From JAOEGB01 sp041262585 (GTDB lineage Bacteria; Actinomycetota; Actinomycetes; Streptosporangiales; Streptosporangiaceae), in the NCBI RefSeq assembly GCF_041262585.1, contig NZ_JBGCBZ010000028.1, positions 1 to 64,000 of the forward strand: DNA of 64,000 nt, written 5' to 3'. Position 1 is the first letter of the stretch. Every line of letters begins with the position of its first letter. A program made the translations under genes and the position numbers. Under the pieces are notes generated by a model, which was not told the DNA's origin, made no database searches, and worked only from the letters and a program-made list of their open reading frames with translations. Positions 52,699 to 62,122 of this stretch are shown piece by piece.

Positions 52699-53673
52699 TC
52701 ATTCGCTGATCACATTCAGGCGGCCGCACGCCCGCTGGTACTGATGCCCGGGATCCCCCAGATAGGACCACGGCAGCCTGCTGAACCGCCCCGCCGTCCG
52801 GGCCAGGTGTCCCCTGGCGGGCCGGCGGAGGTCGGAGAGGTAGAAGGCCGCCCCGAACGCGTTGTGGGCCTCGATGGACCGGGGATGAGCGCCCCCCAGC
52901 CGCCGCTCCGACCAGCGGGCGGCGGCGGACACCACCTCACGCTGGACGTCGAACGAGAACCAGCCGCCGCGCGAGATCGGAGTGCGCTCGGAGACGACGT
53001 TCTCGAAGTGCGCCAGCGGCACGAGCGCGGGAAGCGGGCTGCCCTCTGGGGCGCGGGCGGCGGCCATCCGCGCGAAGTCCAGCATTTCCTGCGCGGTGCC
53101 GCCCCAACCGGGTGAAAGGGTCATCATGCGGGCGACCGCGGCCGGATACAGCCATGGCCAGCGGCGGGAGCACTCGAACCAGACCGAGTCCCTGTCGGCC
53201 CTGGGCCGCTCCAGGCCCAGAGCCAGCCACATCATGCATTCCCACGGCACCGGGTCGCCGGGCGAGAGGGCCGCGGCCGACAGCAGCGGCTGCCGGGCCA
53301 GCTCCATCGCCGCGTGATAGGTCCGCAGCCGATCGGCCTGTACGGCTCGCGCCCGCACATCGGGCTTGAGAGCCCAGGCCTCTTCGATCCTGACCCGGCC
53401 CAGCCACAGCCACAGGTCCGCGTTGGCCTGGTCGCGGGCGACGAGTTCCTCGATCGACCGGCTGGAGCCGATCGCGGCACGCGACAGCGCGTCCAGCCGG
53501 AGCGAACGCAGCTCAGCGTCTCCCCGGCTCGCCATGAGCGCGGTGACCCCGGCCGCCGGATCGCCTCGCTGGACGGCGCCGACCGCGTCGTCCAGCACGC
53601 TGTCCGCCCACGGGCGGTCTGGGATCACTCGTGGCCCCCGAGCACGCGCCCGATCCACTTCGATCACTCCCAT
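52699..53673 (-). CDS. helical-repeat protein of unknown function (DUF4034-like?)
   Basis: 324 residues, no signal peptide or membrane helix. Mostly alpha-helical with conserved-looking WLWLGRVRIEEAW, LSPGDPVPWECMMWLALGL, MMTLSPGWGGTAQEMLDFARM and HNAFGAAFYLSDL, suggesting TPR-like helical pairs. It resembles actinobacterial proteins annotated DUF4034, but I am not sure of that name. Convergent with yaaA with 3 bp between. Confidence 0.55.
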   Translation of the reverse strand: MGVIEVDRARARGPRVIPDRPWADSVLDDAVGAVQRGDPAAGVTALMASRGDAELRSLRLDALSRAAIGSSRSIEELVARDQANADLWLWLGRVRIEEAWALKPDVRARAVQADRLRTYHAAMELARQPLLSAAALSPGDPVPWECMMWLALGLERPRADRDSVWFECSRRWPWLYPAAVARMMTLSPGWGGTAQEMLDFARMAAARAPEGSPLPALVPLAHFENVVSERTPISRGGWFSFDVQREVVSAAARWSERRLGGAHPRSIEAHNAFGAAFYLSDLRRPARGHLARTAGRFSRLPWSYLGDPGHQYQRACGRLNVISE

Positions 53674-53752
53674 GAGGCGCGAGCCTAGGAGTGCAAAGGT
53701 GGTCCGGCGCTACCACGATGTAACGCCGGTGTTAACCGTCTCCGGGCGCGAC

Positions 53753-55453
53753 CTAGTCGAGGTAGTCGCGGAGGACCTGCGACCGGGACGGGTGGCGGAG
53801 CTTCGACATGGTCTTCGACTCGATCTGGCGGATCCGCTCCCGGGTCACGCCGTAGACCTTGCCGATCTCGTCGAGGGTCTTCGGCTGGCCGTCGGTGAGG
53901 CCGAACCGCATCGAGACGACGCCCGCCTCCCGCTCGGACAGCGTGTCCAGAACGGAGTGCAACTGCTCCTGCAGCAGCGTGAAGCTGACGGCGTCCGCCG
54001 GCACGATGGCCTCGGAGTCCTCGATCAGGTCACCGAACTCGCTGTCGCCCTCCTCGCCGAGGGGGGTGTGCAGGGAGATCGGCTCGCGGCCGTACTTCTG
54101 GACCTCGATGACCTTCTCGGGGGTCATGTCGAGCTCCCGGGCCAGCTCCTCCGGCGTGGGCTCCCGGCCGAGGTCCTGCAGCATCTGCCGCTGGACCCGG
54201 GCCAGCTTGTTGATCACTTCGACCATGTGGACCGGGATGCGGATGGTCCGCGCCTGGTCGGCCATGGCCCGGGTGATCGCCTGCCGGATCCACCACGTGG
54301 CGTACGTGGAGAACTTGTAGCCCTTGGTGTAGTCGAACTTCTCGACCGCGCGGATCAGGCCCAGGTTGCCCTCCTGGATCAGGTCCAGGAAGAGCATGCC
54401 GCGCCCGGTGTACCGCTTGGCCAGCGAGACGACGAGACGGAGGTTGGCCTCCAGCAGGTGGTTCTTGGCACGGCGGCCGTCCTCGGCGATCCACTCAAGC
54501 TCGGCGCGGACGTCGACCGGGAGTTGCTCCCCGTCCGTGGCGAGCTGCTCCTCGGCGAACAGACCGGCCTCGATGCGCTTGGCGAGCTCGACCTCCTGCT
54601 CGGCGTTGAGGAGGGGGACCTTGCCGATCTGCTTGAGGTAGTCCTTGACCGGGTCGGCGGTGGCTCCGGCGGCCGCGACCTGGGCCACGGGCGCGTCGTC
54701 ATCGTCGTCGGTGAGGATCAGAACCTCGTCCTCGGACTGGACGATGACCTCGGCCTTGGGCTCGTCGCCCTCTGCGTCGGCCTCCACCTCGACGTCGGCC
54801 TCGGCGTCGCCCTCGATCTCCACCTCGGCTTCGATCTCGACGTCCTCGACCTCCAGGTCGAAGTCCTCGATCTCGACGTCGGCCTCGAGGTCGAGGTCTT
54901 CGTCGTCCTCGGCGGAGCCGGCGGACTTGGGCTTGGGCTCGGCCTTGGCGGCCTTGAGCTCAGGACCGGCCGAGGGGGCCTCGGGGCCGTCCTTGGCGGC
55001 GGGCTTCGCAGCCGGCGCGGTCTTCTTGGCAGGCGCCGCCTTTGCCGGAGCCTTGGCGGCCGCGGGCTTGGCAGGCCCCTTCTTGGCGGCGGGCTTGGCG
55101 GCCGGAGCGGAGTCGGTCACCACGGCGGTGACGGTCTCCGGCTGCGACTCCTTCGCCGCGGCGGATTTGGTGGTCTTCTTGACGGGCGCGGTGGTGCGGC
55201 GCTTGGCTTGACCTCGAGACCGCTTGGGCGCCGCCGCGGAGTCCGCCGCGGTCACCACGACGGTCACACCCTCTTTGCTGAGGCTGCGCAGGAATCCAGC
55301 GGCGTGCGACAGCGGGATGTCCGCTTCCTCGAAGGCCTTGCGGACATCCTCGGACTCGAGGAAACCCTGCGAGCGCCCACGCTCGAGGAGCTGCTGAATC
55401 ACTGGCTCGTTCAGCTCCGATGGCTTCGAGCGAGTCGAACTTGCAGGCGACAC
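53753..55453 (-). CDS. hrdB: principal sigma factor HrdB/RpoD (SigA)
   Basis: 566 residues. Region 1.2 PVKDYLKQIGKVPLLN, region 2 LRLVVSLAKRYTGRGMLFLDLIQEGNLGLIRAVEKFDYTKGYKFSTYATWW split here by residues 340-420, region 3, and region 4 GQPKTLDEIGKVYGVTRERIRQIESKTMSKL. Region 1.1 is followed by a very long Ala/Lys/Pro-rich then strongly acidic linker (about 65-240). Directs transcription of housekeeping genes. GTG at 55453 gives a start equivalent to HrdB; GAGAGG lies 5 bases upstream, though the open frame runs back to 55573. Confidence 0.93.
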   Translation of the reverse strand: MSPASSTRSKPSELNEPVIQQLLERGRSQGFLESEDVRKAFEEADIPLSHAAGFLRSLSKEGVTVVVTAADSAAAPKRSRGQAKRRTTAPVKKTTKSAAAKESQPETVTAVVTDSAPAAKPAAKKGPAKPAAAKAPAKAAPAKKTAPAAKPAAKDGPEAPSAGPELKAAKAEPKPKSAGSAEDDEDLDLEADVEIEDFDLEVEDVEIEAEVEIEGDAEADVEVEADAEGDEPKAEVIVQSEDEVLILTDDDDDAPVAQVAAAGATADPVKDYLKQIGKVPLLNAEQEVELAKRIEAGLFAEEQLATDGEQLPVDVRAELEWIAEDGRRAKNHLLEANLRLVVSLAKRYTGRGMLFLDLIQEGNLGLIRAVEKFDYTKGYKFSTYATWWIRQAITRAMADQARTIRIPVHMVEVINKLARVQRQMLQDLGREPTPEELARELDMTPEKVIEVQKYGREPISLHTPLGEEGDSEFGDLIEDSEAIVPADAVSFTLLQEQLHSVLDTLSEREAGVVSMRFGLTDGQPKTLDEIGKVYGVTRERIRQIESKTMSKLRHPSRSQVLRDYLD

Positions 55454-55671
55454 GAACACCTCTCGAACGAACGCATGGCGAGAATGGACCCAGGTGCTTC
55501 TTCTTTTCCGGTGGTGAGGCCGCGCGGATCGCGACATGCCATTGTGGCACGCCACGACGCCTGAAACGGCCACGTCCCGCCGGTTGCTCCTCCACCCTAG
55601 GCCGACCGAGACACTAGTGCGTACGGAAGGAGGTCACCGATACCCGAAAGCAACCGTTATGACTGTTTCAT

Positions 55672-57765
55672 TCAGTCACTCTTCGTGGCGGCTGGTACAT
55701 GAACCGCGAGGACCGTCACGTCATCATCCTGTTCATACCCGGACAACATCCGATCCACCAGGAAATCAAGGAGCATATGCGGGCTGGCCACGACTTCCGG
55801 GGGCGCCTCGGCCACAACGGACGAAAGCTCCCGTAGCCCCGCGTCGAGCCCGCGCTTGCGGTTCTCCACGAGACCATCCGAGTACAGCACCGCGGTGTGC
55901 CCCGGCGGCACACAGAACCGGAACTGCCTCCGGCTGGTGGCCCAGCCGAGCGGCGTCCCGGGCTCGGTCTCGTGCAGCAGGGCGGTGCCCTGGGGCGACA
56001 CCAGCAGCGGCGGCGGGTGACCGGCCAGGGCCAGCGTACCCTCCCCGGTGCCCGGCTCGACGACCATGTACGCCAGGGTCGTGACCTGCTCTTCCTCCTC
56101 GGTGGCCTCGAAGACCCGGTCGAGACCGGTGAGGACGGCCGCCGGAGGCGGGTTGGTCAGCGCGAGGGCCCGCATCGCGTTGCGGATCCGGCCCATGCCG
56201 GCCGCGGCCTTCACGCCCTTGCCCATGACGTCGCCGACGACGGCCGCGACGCGCCCGTCCTGCAGGACGAACGCGTCGTACCAGTCGCCGCCGACCTGGA
56301 CGTGGCGGGAGCCGGACCGGAACCGCTGGGCCAGCGTCAGGCCCCGCACGACCGGCAGGCGGTCGGGCAGCAGGCTCCGCTGGAGCGTCTCGGCGGTCCG
56401 GTGCTCACGCTCGAACAGCGTGGCCCGCTCGACCGCGAGGGCGCACTGCCCGGCAAGGGCCTCCAGGAAGACGCCGTCCTCCTGCGAGATCTTCTGCGGC
56501 CGGGTGAACGAGAACCGCAGCGCCCCGAGGGCCCGGCCGGCCGCGAGGAGCGGCAGGCCCACCCAGGCGCGCTCGTCGGTGTGGGCGACGAAGCTGGCGA
56601 TCTGGTCCGCTTCGGCCCCGGCGTCGACGAGCTGGGCCCGCAGGCTGTCCGGCGACTCGGCGAAGACCGGGCGCCGGCTGTTGACCGCCATCGTCATCAC
56701 GCTGGACTGGGAGAGCTGGAGCTCCTCTCCCGGCGCGCCGGGCGCGTCGGGGATGCCACCGCTGTTGATCACCTTCAGGGTTCCCCGGTCCGGGTCGAGC
56801 AGGGCCACCGCGGAGTGGTCGGCGGCGAGAGCCGTACGGCCGACGTCGATGATGACCTGGACGACCTGCTCGACCGTGAGCGCCTCGGCCAGCTGGGCGG
56901 TCGCGCCCTGGAGCCGGGCCGTGCGCAGCGCGGCGGCGCCGAGCTGGTCGGTCAGGCGGCCCCGCATCTCCTCGGCCTCGCGCTGCGGCGTGACGTCGGT
57001 GTTGGCGCCCACCCACTCCACCACGCCGCCGTGCCGGATGATCGGCACGGCCCGCACCTCGAAGTGCCGGTATCCGCTGGCCCGGGTGCGCACCCGGTAG
57101 CTCCACTCGAACATGGTCCGGCCGCGCAGCGCCTCACGCCAGGCCTCCTCCGCGCCGGAGCGGTCGTCCGGGTGGACGGCCTCGAGCCAGCCGTGGGCGA
57201 GGTACTCCTCGAGCCCCTGGCCCGTGATGGCGCGCCACTGCGGGGCGTCCTCGGCCACCGTGCCGGTCGGCGAGGTGATCCAGACGAGCTGCTGCTGGGA
57301 CTCGACGAGCGACCGGTACCGCTCCTCGCTCCGCCGCAGCTCCTCCTCGGTCATCTGCCGCTCGGTGAGGTCAACGCCGAACAGCGCGGCGCCCATGACG
57401 ACGCCCTCCTCGCCGTGCATCGGGAATAACGACACAGCCCAGTGCCGGGTGTCGCCGTTCCCCGCCCGGGTCCTGATGCGCTGGTCGGTGACCGGCAGGC
57501 CCTCCTCACCGATCCTGCGGAGCGCCGAGTCGATCAGCGCCGTCAGGTCGGCCGGGAGCAGCTCGGCCGGACGGCGGTCCAGATGCCGCTCGACAGGGTG
57601 CCCGGTCAACTCCGTAAAGGTCGAGTTGACCCGGACGAAGCGCCCAGAGGGGTCGAAAAAGGCAAAGGCGAACGGAGCCTCCGACAACAGGCCTCTGAAG
57701 AGGTCGGAGTCTGAGATGTCCAAACCGGACTCCCGGGGCCGGGGCACGGAGGTTTCGGCGCTCAT
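55672..57765 (-). CDS. PAS-PAS-GAF-SpoIIE protein phosphatase (sigma/anti-sigma pathway sensor)
   Basis: 697 residues. PAS domains at about 20-135 (FFDPSGRFVRVNSTFTELTGHP) and 150-265 (WRAITGQGLEEYLAHGW, VHPDDR), GAF about 290-450, PP2C/SpoIIE about 480-690 (GGDWYDAFVLQDGRVAAVVGDVMGKG, LYSDGLVENR, DDDVTVLAV). Dephosphorylates anti-anti-sigma proteins in such pathways. ATG 57765 follows GGAGGTG; the frame extends upstream but without domain. Sits next to hrdB on the same strand with 218 bp between. Confidence 0.9.
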   Translation of the reverse strand: MSAETSVPRPRESGLDISDSDLFRGLLSEAPFAFAFFDPSGRFVRVNSTFTELTGHPVERHLDRRPAELLPADLTALIDSALRRIGEEGLPVTDQRIRTRAGNGDTRHWAVSLFPMHGEEGVVMGAALFGVDLTERQMTEEELRRSEERYRSLVESQQQLVWITSPTGTVAEDAPQWRAITGQGLEEYLAHGWLEAVHPDDRSGAEEAWREALRGRTMFEWSYRVRTRASGYRHFEVRAVPIIRHGGVVEWVGANTDVTPQREAEEMRGRLTDQLGAAALRTARLQGATAQLAEALTVEQVVQVIIDVGRTALAADHSAVALLDPDRGTLKVINSGGIPDAPGAPGEELQLSQSSVMTMAVNSRRPVFAESPDSLRAQLVDAGAEADQIASFVAHTDERAWVGLPLLAAGRALGALRFSFTRPQKISQEDGVFLEALAGQCALAVERATLFEREHRTAETLQRSLLPDRLPVVRGLTLAQRFRSGSRHVQVGGDWYDAFVLQDGRVAAVVGDVMGKGVKAAAGMGRIRNAMRALALTNPPPAAVLTGLDRVFEATEEEEQVTTLAYMVVEPGTGEGTLALAGHPPPLLVSPQGTALLHETEPGTPLGWATSRRQFRFCVPPGHTAVLYSDGLVENRKRGLDAGLRELSSVVAEAPPEVVASPHMLLDFLVDRMLSGYEQDDDVTVLAVHVPAATKSD

Positions 57766-57942
57766 GGTCGGCACCTCCGTCGCGTGCCAGGGTCTCCCAC
57801 GAGGCACATCTCCATAACTTTGATTGGTAGCGCAGATCTGCCCTACATCATCGGCGATGGGCATGTGCGGACGGAAGCCCCGCCCGCCATGCGGTCAACG
57901 CATCCTGTCAAAAGACCGGCACCCCGCGCAGGAAGATCCTGC

Positions 57943-58521
57943 TTACTCCTTGGCCGCCCGCTTCGCTTCCTGCTTCGTCGCACGGACGCGTTCGAGGCTT
58001 TCGGCGTCGACGACGTCGGCCACCGACCGGTGCACGCCCTCCTCGCCGTACGGCCCGGCCGCCTCACGCCACCCCTCCGGCCGCACGCCCAACTGCTTGC
58101 CCAGCAGCGCCAGGAAGATCTGTGCTTTCTGCCTGCCGAATCCGGGCAACGCCATGAGCCGGCGGAGCAGCTCGGCACCGTCGCCGACATCCTCCCACAC
58201 CCTGTCGGCCGAGCCGTCGTAATGCTCGACCAGGTACGCCGCGAGCTGCTGGATCCGCTCCGCCATCGATTTCGGATAGCGGTGGACGGCCGGCTTGGCC
58301 GCCAGCAGGGCCGCGAACTTCGCAGGATCATAAGAGGCGATCTCGCGCGCGTCCAAGTCCGCGTCCGCGCCGAGGCCGAGCCTCTCCGCGATGGCGCGCG
58401 GGCCCGAAAACGCCCATTCCATGGGAATCTGCTGGTCAAGCAGCATGCCGATCAGCAGGGCGAGACGACTGCGGCCGAGGAGTTCGTCGGCCTGGGGTTG
58501 CTGGGCGAGCTGGATCCGCAT
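57943..58521 (-). CDS. HhH-GPD type DNA glycosylase/base-excision repair protein
   Basis: 192 residues. Central helix-hairpin-helix LMALPGFGRQKAQIFLALLGKQLG preceded by LLIGMLLDQQIPMEWAFSGP, the actinobacterial HhH-GPD family. No FeS cluster Cys set as in EndoIII. Lys/Glu-rich C-terminus. ATG at 58521 chosen (MRIQLAQQPQ); upstream extension lacks the fold. Substrate lesion unknown. Confidence 0.8.
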   Translation of the reverse strand: MRIQLAQQPQADELLGRSRLALLIGMLLDQQIPMEWAFSGPRAIAERLGLGADADLDAREIASYDPAKFAALLAAKPAVHRYPKSMAERIQQLAAYLVEHYDGSADRVWEDVGDGAELLRRLMALPGFGRQKAQIFLALLGKQLGVRPEGWREAAGPYGEEGVHRSVADVVDAESLERVRATKQEAKRAAKE

Positions 58522-58624
58522 AAGTTCAGCTTCGCACGCGCGCGGGAACGAGGCTTGACAGTCGCACGGAAAGATGATGTGGAATAAGGGACGGCAGGTC
58601 CCCATTCAGCGAGGAATGCAGTCC

Positions 58625-58882
58625 ATGCCCGTACTCGCAACGCGACTCAGTGGCGGCCCTTCAGCGGAGCCGGAGCCCCGCGGACCCGTGATCGCCCGGC
58701 TGGCCGCCGAATTCCTGACCCTTCCCCTGGACGCCGTCGGCCGCTGCGTCGCGGACGTCTGGGCGTGCGCCGAGCACATGGGGCTCGACGTCACGCCCGA
58801 GATCGTCGAGCGGGTGGCCCGCGAGCACCTGCTCGGAGTGATGAACTCGACTCCGCCGACCCGCACGAAGGCCCGCACATAA
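58625..58882 (+). CDS. small three-helix protein
   Basis: 85 residues. VIARLAAEFLTLPLDAVGRCVADVWACAEHMGLDVTPE and VERVAREHLLGV form three predicted helices as in small actinobacterial dimerisation-type proteins. GAGGA lies 8 bases before ATG 58625. Function unknown. Confidence 0.6.
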   Translation: MPVLATRLSGGPSAEPEPRGPVIARLAAEFLTLPLDAVGRCVADVWACAEHMGLDVTPEIVERVAREHLLGVMNSTPPTRTKART

Positions 58883-58946
58883 CGGGGAAGTCACCGGCCC
58901 GCGTTCCTGATGCCGTTTGGGGCGGGAATGCGAGAGGGTGGAGACC

Positions 58947-58973
58947 GTGAGCGAGCGGAGCGAGTACACGTGA
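58947..58973 (+). other. 8-codon mini-ORF/GAGCGAGCGGAGCGAG repeat overlapping next start
   Basis: GTG at 58947 opens MSERSEYT with a stop at 58971-58973 that overlaps the GTG start at 58970 (GTGA). The sequence contains GAGCGAGCGGAGCGAG, which also lies directly before the pxpA start (60632-60647). A dispersed start-proximal motif of actinomycetes; leader function is inferred. Confidence 0.35.
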
Positions 58974-60532
58974 GTCGTCGGCACCGACGAGATCCCCGGG
59001 ATACCAGGCCGCCCGACGACGTGTTCGCCGAGATGCTCCTGGCGGCCCGGGAGTTGCTCGCTGTGCGCAGCCCACTCGACGCCGAGCTCATGGTTTCGGA
59101 CATGCTGGGCGCCTGGTGGGGGAAGCGGCTGCGCGGAGGCGACGTCGAGCACATCCTCGGCGAGGGCCTGGTGGACTACGCGGCCAAGGCCGGCACGCCC
59201 GCGGCCCTGACACTGCTGATCTCGGTGGCCTACCTCGGCACCGCCCGCCAGGCCGCCAAGGCCGAAGGCGCGGCGCTGGCGCTGATGGAGTCCGACGTGG
59301 CGAGGCCCCGATGGGCCGAGCGCGTCGGCGTGGTCAAGCCCGCCGGGTGTTACGTCTCCCGTGACGTCTACGGCGACCAGGACACCGTCGTGTGCACCTT
59401 CGCCTACAACGGCGAGGACACGCATGCCCTCGTCGTGGTCGTCGACTACAACCTGGGCGGCATGGCGCGGGACGCCTGGGTGTCGTCGCAGGTCGACAAG
59501 CTCCTGGACCAGGCGAGGCTCGAAGCGGCCGGAAACGCGCTGCTGCGCTTCGAGGAGATCGAGCCGCAGCAGGCCCGGGCGCTGCTGGAGTTCGCGATGA
59601 AGGCGACCAGGGCGGCTCAGGGCCGGAAGGCCCCCAAGCTCGTCAGCGACAGCTACAGCGCCTACCACGCCTTCGCCCGGGCGCGGATCAAGGCGCTGCC
59701 TCCGGGACGCAAGCGGCCCGCCCCGGCCCACACGGAGGCTCCGTACAGCCGGGACCGGCGGGCGATGCTCGCGGCGGAGTTCCTGGCGTCGGACGCGGCG
59801 GAGAACCTGTCGGACCCGTCGGCGGCCTCCCGGTGCGCCGACCACATCATCGACTACGGCTGCGACCAGGACTTCGGGCGGCCGATGCGGGTCAGCCCGA
59901 CCAAGTGCGAGACGTTCCTGCTCGACTGGCTGCCGCGCAAGGTCCTGCTCTCCCCCGCCGAGCAGGACGCCATGCCGCACGCGCTCTCGGCCTGGGTGCG
60001 GTTCGCCGGGCCGCGCATCGGGCTGCCGGAGGAGGGCGTCCGAGCCACTCTGGACGCCGTCTGGGAGGCGACGGCGCGGTTCACCGCGGCCTACCGCGAT
60101 CCGACGACCTTCGGTCTGGATCGCTCTCTCGTGGAGCGGCTGCTTCCGGACGGCGACCTGTCCGCGCTGGCCCGGCGGGCCTTCGCGTTCCCGCTGCTAC
60201 AGGGCATGCGGGGCTCGACCAACCTCGACCTGCTGAACCCGGCGGACGAGGCCGACCGGCGGATCCTGCTGGAGATCGACCACGCCGACGAGCTGGGCAG
60301 GCACGATCTCGAGGAGCACCTGGCCTGGCATGAGGAGATCGCCGGCCGCCTGTGGGTGGGCGATCCGGCGCAGATGTGGGAGGCGGCCCAGCGGCTGATC
60401 GACCTCGGCCACGACCGGCACGACGTGCTGCACGTGCTCATCGAGATCGCCGAGCGGATCGGCGACCACCCCGACGAGTTGGCCGCCGCCCTCGACGACA
60501 TCGCCGACATCCCAGACGAACCCCCCGTCTGA
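58970..60532 (+). CDS. conserved protein of unknown function, DUF1841-like C-terminus
   Basis: 520 residues, cytoplasmic. Residues about 130-200 contain VVVVDYNLGGMARDAWVSSQVDKLLDQA. The C-terminus (about 430-510) reads DLEEHLAWHEEIAGRLWVGD and LGHDRHDVLHVLIEIAERI, resembling DUF1841-type domains. The rest is not recognised. GTG start at 58970 overlaps a mini-ORF stop. No partner gene gives a hint of function. Confidence 0.6.
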   Translation: MSRRHRRDPRDTRPPDDVFAEMLLAARELLAVRSPLDAELMVSDMLGAWWGKRLRGGDVEHILGEGLVDYAAKAGTPAALTLLISVAYLGTARQAAKAEGAALALMESDVARPRWAERVGVVKPAGCYVSRDVYGDQDTVVCTFAYNGEDTHALVVVVDYNLGGMARDAWVSSQVDKLLDQARLEAAGNALLRFEEIEPQQARALLEFAMKATRAAQGRKAPKLVSDSYSAYHAFARARIKALPPGRKRPAPAHTEAPYSRDRRAMLAAEFLASDAAENLSDPSAASRCADHIIDYGCDQDFGRPMRVSPTKCETFLLDWLPRKVLLSPAEQDAMPHALSAWVRFAGPRIGLPEEGVRATLDAVWEATARFTAAYRDPTTFGLDRSLVERLLPDGDLSALARRAFAFPLLQGMRGSTNLDLLNPADEADRRILLEIDHADELGRHDLEEHLAWHEEIAGRLWVGDPAQMWEAAQRLIDLGHDRHDVLHVLIEIAERIGDHPDELAAALDDIADIPDEPPV

Positions 60533-60650
60533 CCCCCCACGCCCTCCCCCTACGGCAAGATTGATGCGCGAGGCCTCAAAGGAGTGCGAGGGGCGCGGCG
60601 GTGCCTGGACTGAGGGGCGCCCCGAGCCGGCGCGAGCGGAGCGAGCGCAG

Positions 60651-61433
60651 ATGAACACTGTCGATTTGAACGCGGATCTCGGGGAGGGCTTCGGGATCTG
60701 GAGGCTGGGCGACGACGTCGCCCTGCTCGATCTTGTGACGAGCGCCAATGTGGCCTGTGGCTTCCACGCGGGCGACCCGCTGATCATCCGTCGCACGTGC
60801 GCGGCCGCCGTGGACCGGGGCGTGGCGATCGGGGCGCAGGTGTCCTACCGGGATCTGGCCGGGTTCGGCCGCCGCGAGATGGACGTGGACCCGGAGGAGC
60901 TCTGCTCGGAAGTGCTGTACCAGCTCGCGGCCGTGGACGGGATCGCGCGGGCGATGGGCGGCCGGGTGTCCTACGTCAAGCCGCACGGCGCTCTCTACAA
61001 CCGGGTCTGCCGTGACGCCGTACAGGCGGAGGCGCTGGTCGCCGCGGTGGCGGACTACGCCCCGGCGCCGGGCGGGGAACGGCAGGCGGCGCTGCCGGTC
61101 CTCACGCTGCCGGACTCGGCGGTGCACCGGTTGGCCGAGCGGTACGGCGTGCCGACGGTGAACGAGTGCTTCGCGGACCGCGCCTACACCCCGTCGGGCG
61201 CGCTGGTGTCACGACGCGAGGCCGGCGCCGTCCTGCACGACCCGGACGAGGTGGCCGCCCGCGCGGTCCGGATGGCCCGCGACGGGGTCGTCACCGCCGT
61301 CGACGGCACCGAGGTGCGGATCGACGCCCGGTCGGTCTGCGTCCACGGCGACACCCCCGGCGCCGTACGGCTGGCCGAGGCCGTGCGGAAGGCCCTCGTC
61401 GGCGCGGGCATCGCCCTGGAGCCCTTCGCGTGA
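60651..61433 (+). CDS. pxpA: 5-oxoprolinase subunit A (LamB/YcsF family)
   Basis: 260 residues. LNADLGEGFGIW, SANVACGFHAGDP, VSYRDLAGFGRREMDV and YVKPHGALYNR are diagnostic of PxpA. With PxpB and PxpC, hydrolyses 5-oxoproline (pyroglutamate) to glutamate with ATP. ATG 60651 is directly preceded by GAGCGAGCGGAGCGAGCGCAG. Stop overlaps pxpB (GTGA). Confidence 0.93.
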   Translation: MNTVDLNADLGEGFGIWRLGDDVALLDLVTSANVACGFHAGDPLIIRRTCAAAVDRGVAIGAQVSYRDLAGFGRREMDVDPEELCSEVLYQLAAVDGIARAMGGRVSYVKPHGALYNRVCRDAVQAEALVAAVADYAPAPGGERQAALPVLTLPDSAVHRLAERYGVPTVNECFADRAYTPSGALVSRREAGAVLHDPDEVAARAVRMARDGVVTAVDGTEVRIDARSVCVHGDTPGAVRLAEAVRKALVGAGIALEPFA

Positions 61434-62122
61434 CCGGGGCCCCCGGCGTGACCCCCGGCCGCGCGGGCCGCACCGGCACGGCCATCAGGCCGGCCGGGGA
61501 GCACGCGCTGCTGGTGGAGACGGGCTCGCTGGAGGTCGCTCACCGGCTGGACGCGCTGCTGCGGTCCGACCGGCCCGCCGGGGTCGAGGAGATCGTGCCC
61601 GGCCCCGAGACCGTCCTCGTCGTCGCGCCGGGCGCGGACCGGTCCGGCCTGGAGGCGCTGCTCTCCGCCCTGCTCCGTACGGCTTCCGCCTCAGTGACGA
61701 GCCCGGCGAGCCCGGCGAAGAACGCGGGCCGGGCGACGGCGGCGGGCGAGAGGGTCGAGATCCCGGTCGTGTACGACGGGGAGGATCTGCGGTCAGTGGC
61801 GGAGCTGAGCGGGCTCACGGTGGACGAGGTCGTGGCGCGGCACGCCGCGTCGGAGTTCGTGGTGGGCTGGCTCGGGTTCGCGCCGGGGTTCGCCTACCTC
61901 GTCGGGCTCGATCCGGCGCTGCACGTGCCCCGGCTGGACGTGCCGCGCACGTCGGTCCCGCCGGGGTCCGTGGCGATCGCGGGGCCCTACTCCGCCGTCT
62001 ACCCGTCCGCGTCTCCCGGTGGCTGGCGGCTGCTGGGCCGTACGGATCTGCGGGTGTGGGACGTGCGCGCCGATCCGCCGGCGCTGCTCCCGCCGGGGAC
62101 CCTGGTCAGGTTCACGCCATGA
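61430..62122 (+). CDS. pxpB: 5-oxoprolinase subunit B (PxpB/KipI)
   Basis: 230 residues. EIPVVYDGEDLRSVAEL, FVVGWLGFAPGFAYLVGLDP and SVAIAGPYSAVYPSASPGGWRLLGRTD are the PxpB signatures. GTG start overlaps pxpA; ATGA joins pxpC. Part of the PxpBC complex that phosphorylates/activates 5-oxoproline. Confidence 0.93.
   Translation: MTGAPGVTPGRAGRTGTAIRPAGEHALLVETGSLEVAHRLDALLRSDRPAGVEEIVPGPETVLVVAPGADRSGLEALLSALLRTASASVTSPASPAKNAGRATAAGERVEIPVVYDGEDLRSVAELSGLTVDEVVARHAASEFVVGWLGFAPGFAYLVGLDPALHVPRLDVPRTSVPPGSVAIAGPYSAVYPSASPGGWRLLGRTDLRVWDVRADPPALLPPGTLVRFTP

Noticed and set aside
55624..55640. Strong AAGGAGG Shine-Dalgarno-like sequence between hrdB and the phosphatase
   Set aside because: No start codon lies at a usable distance and no coding sequence follows on that strand; taken as chance.
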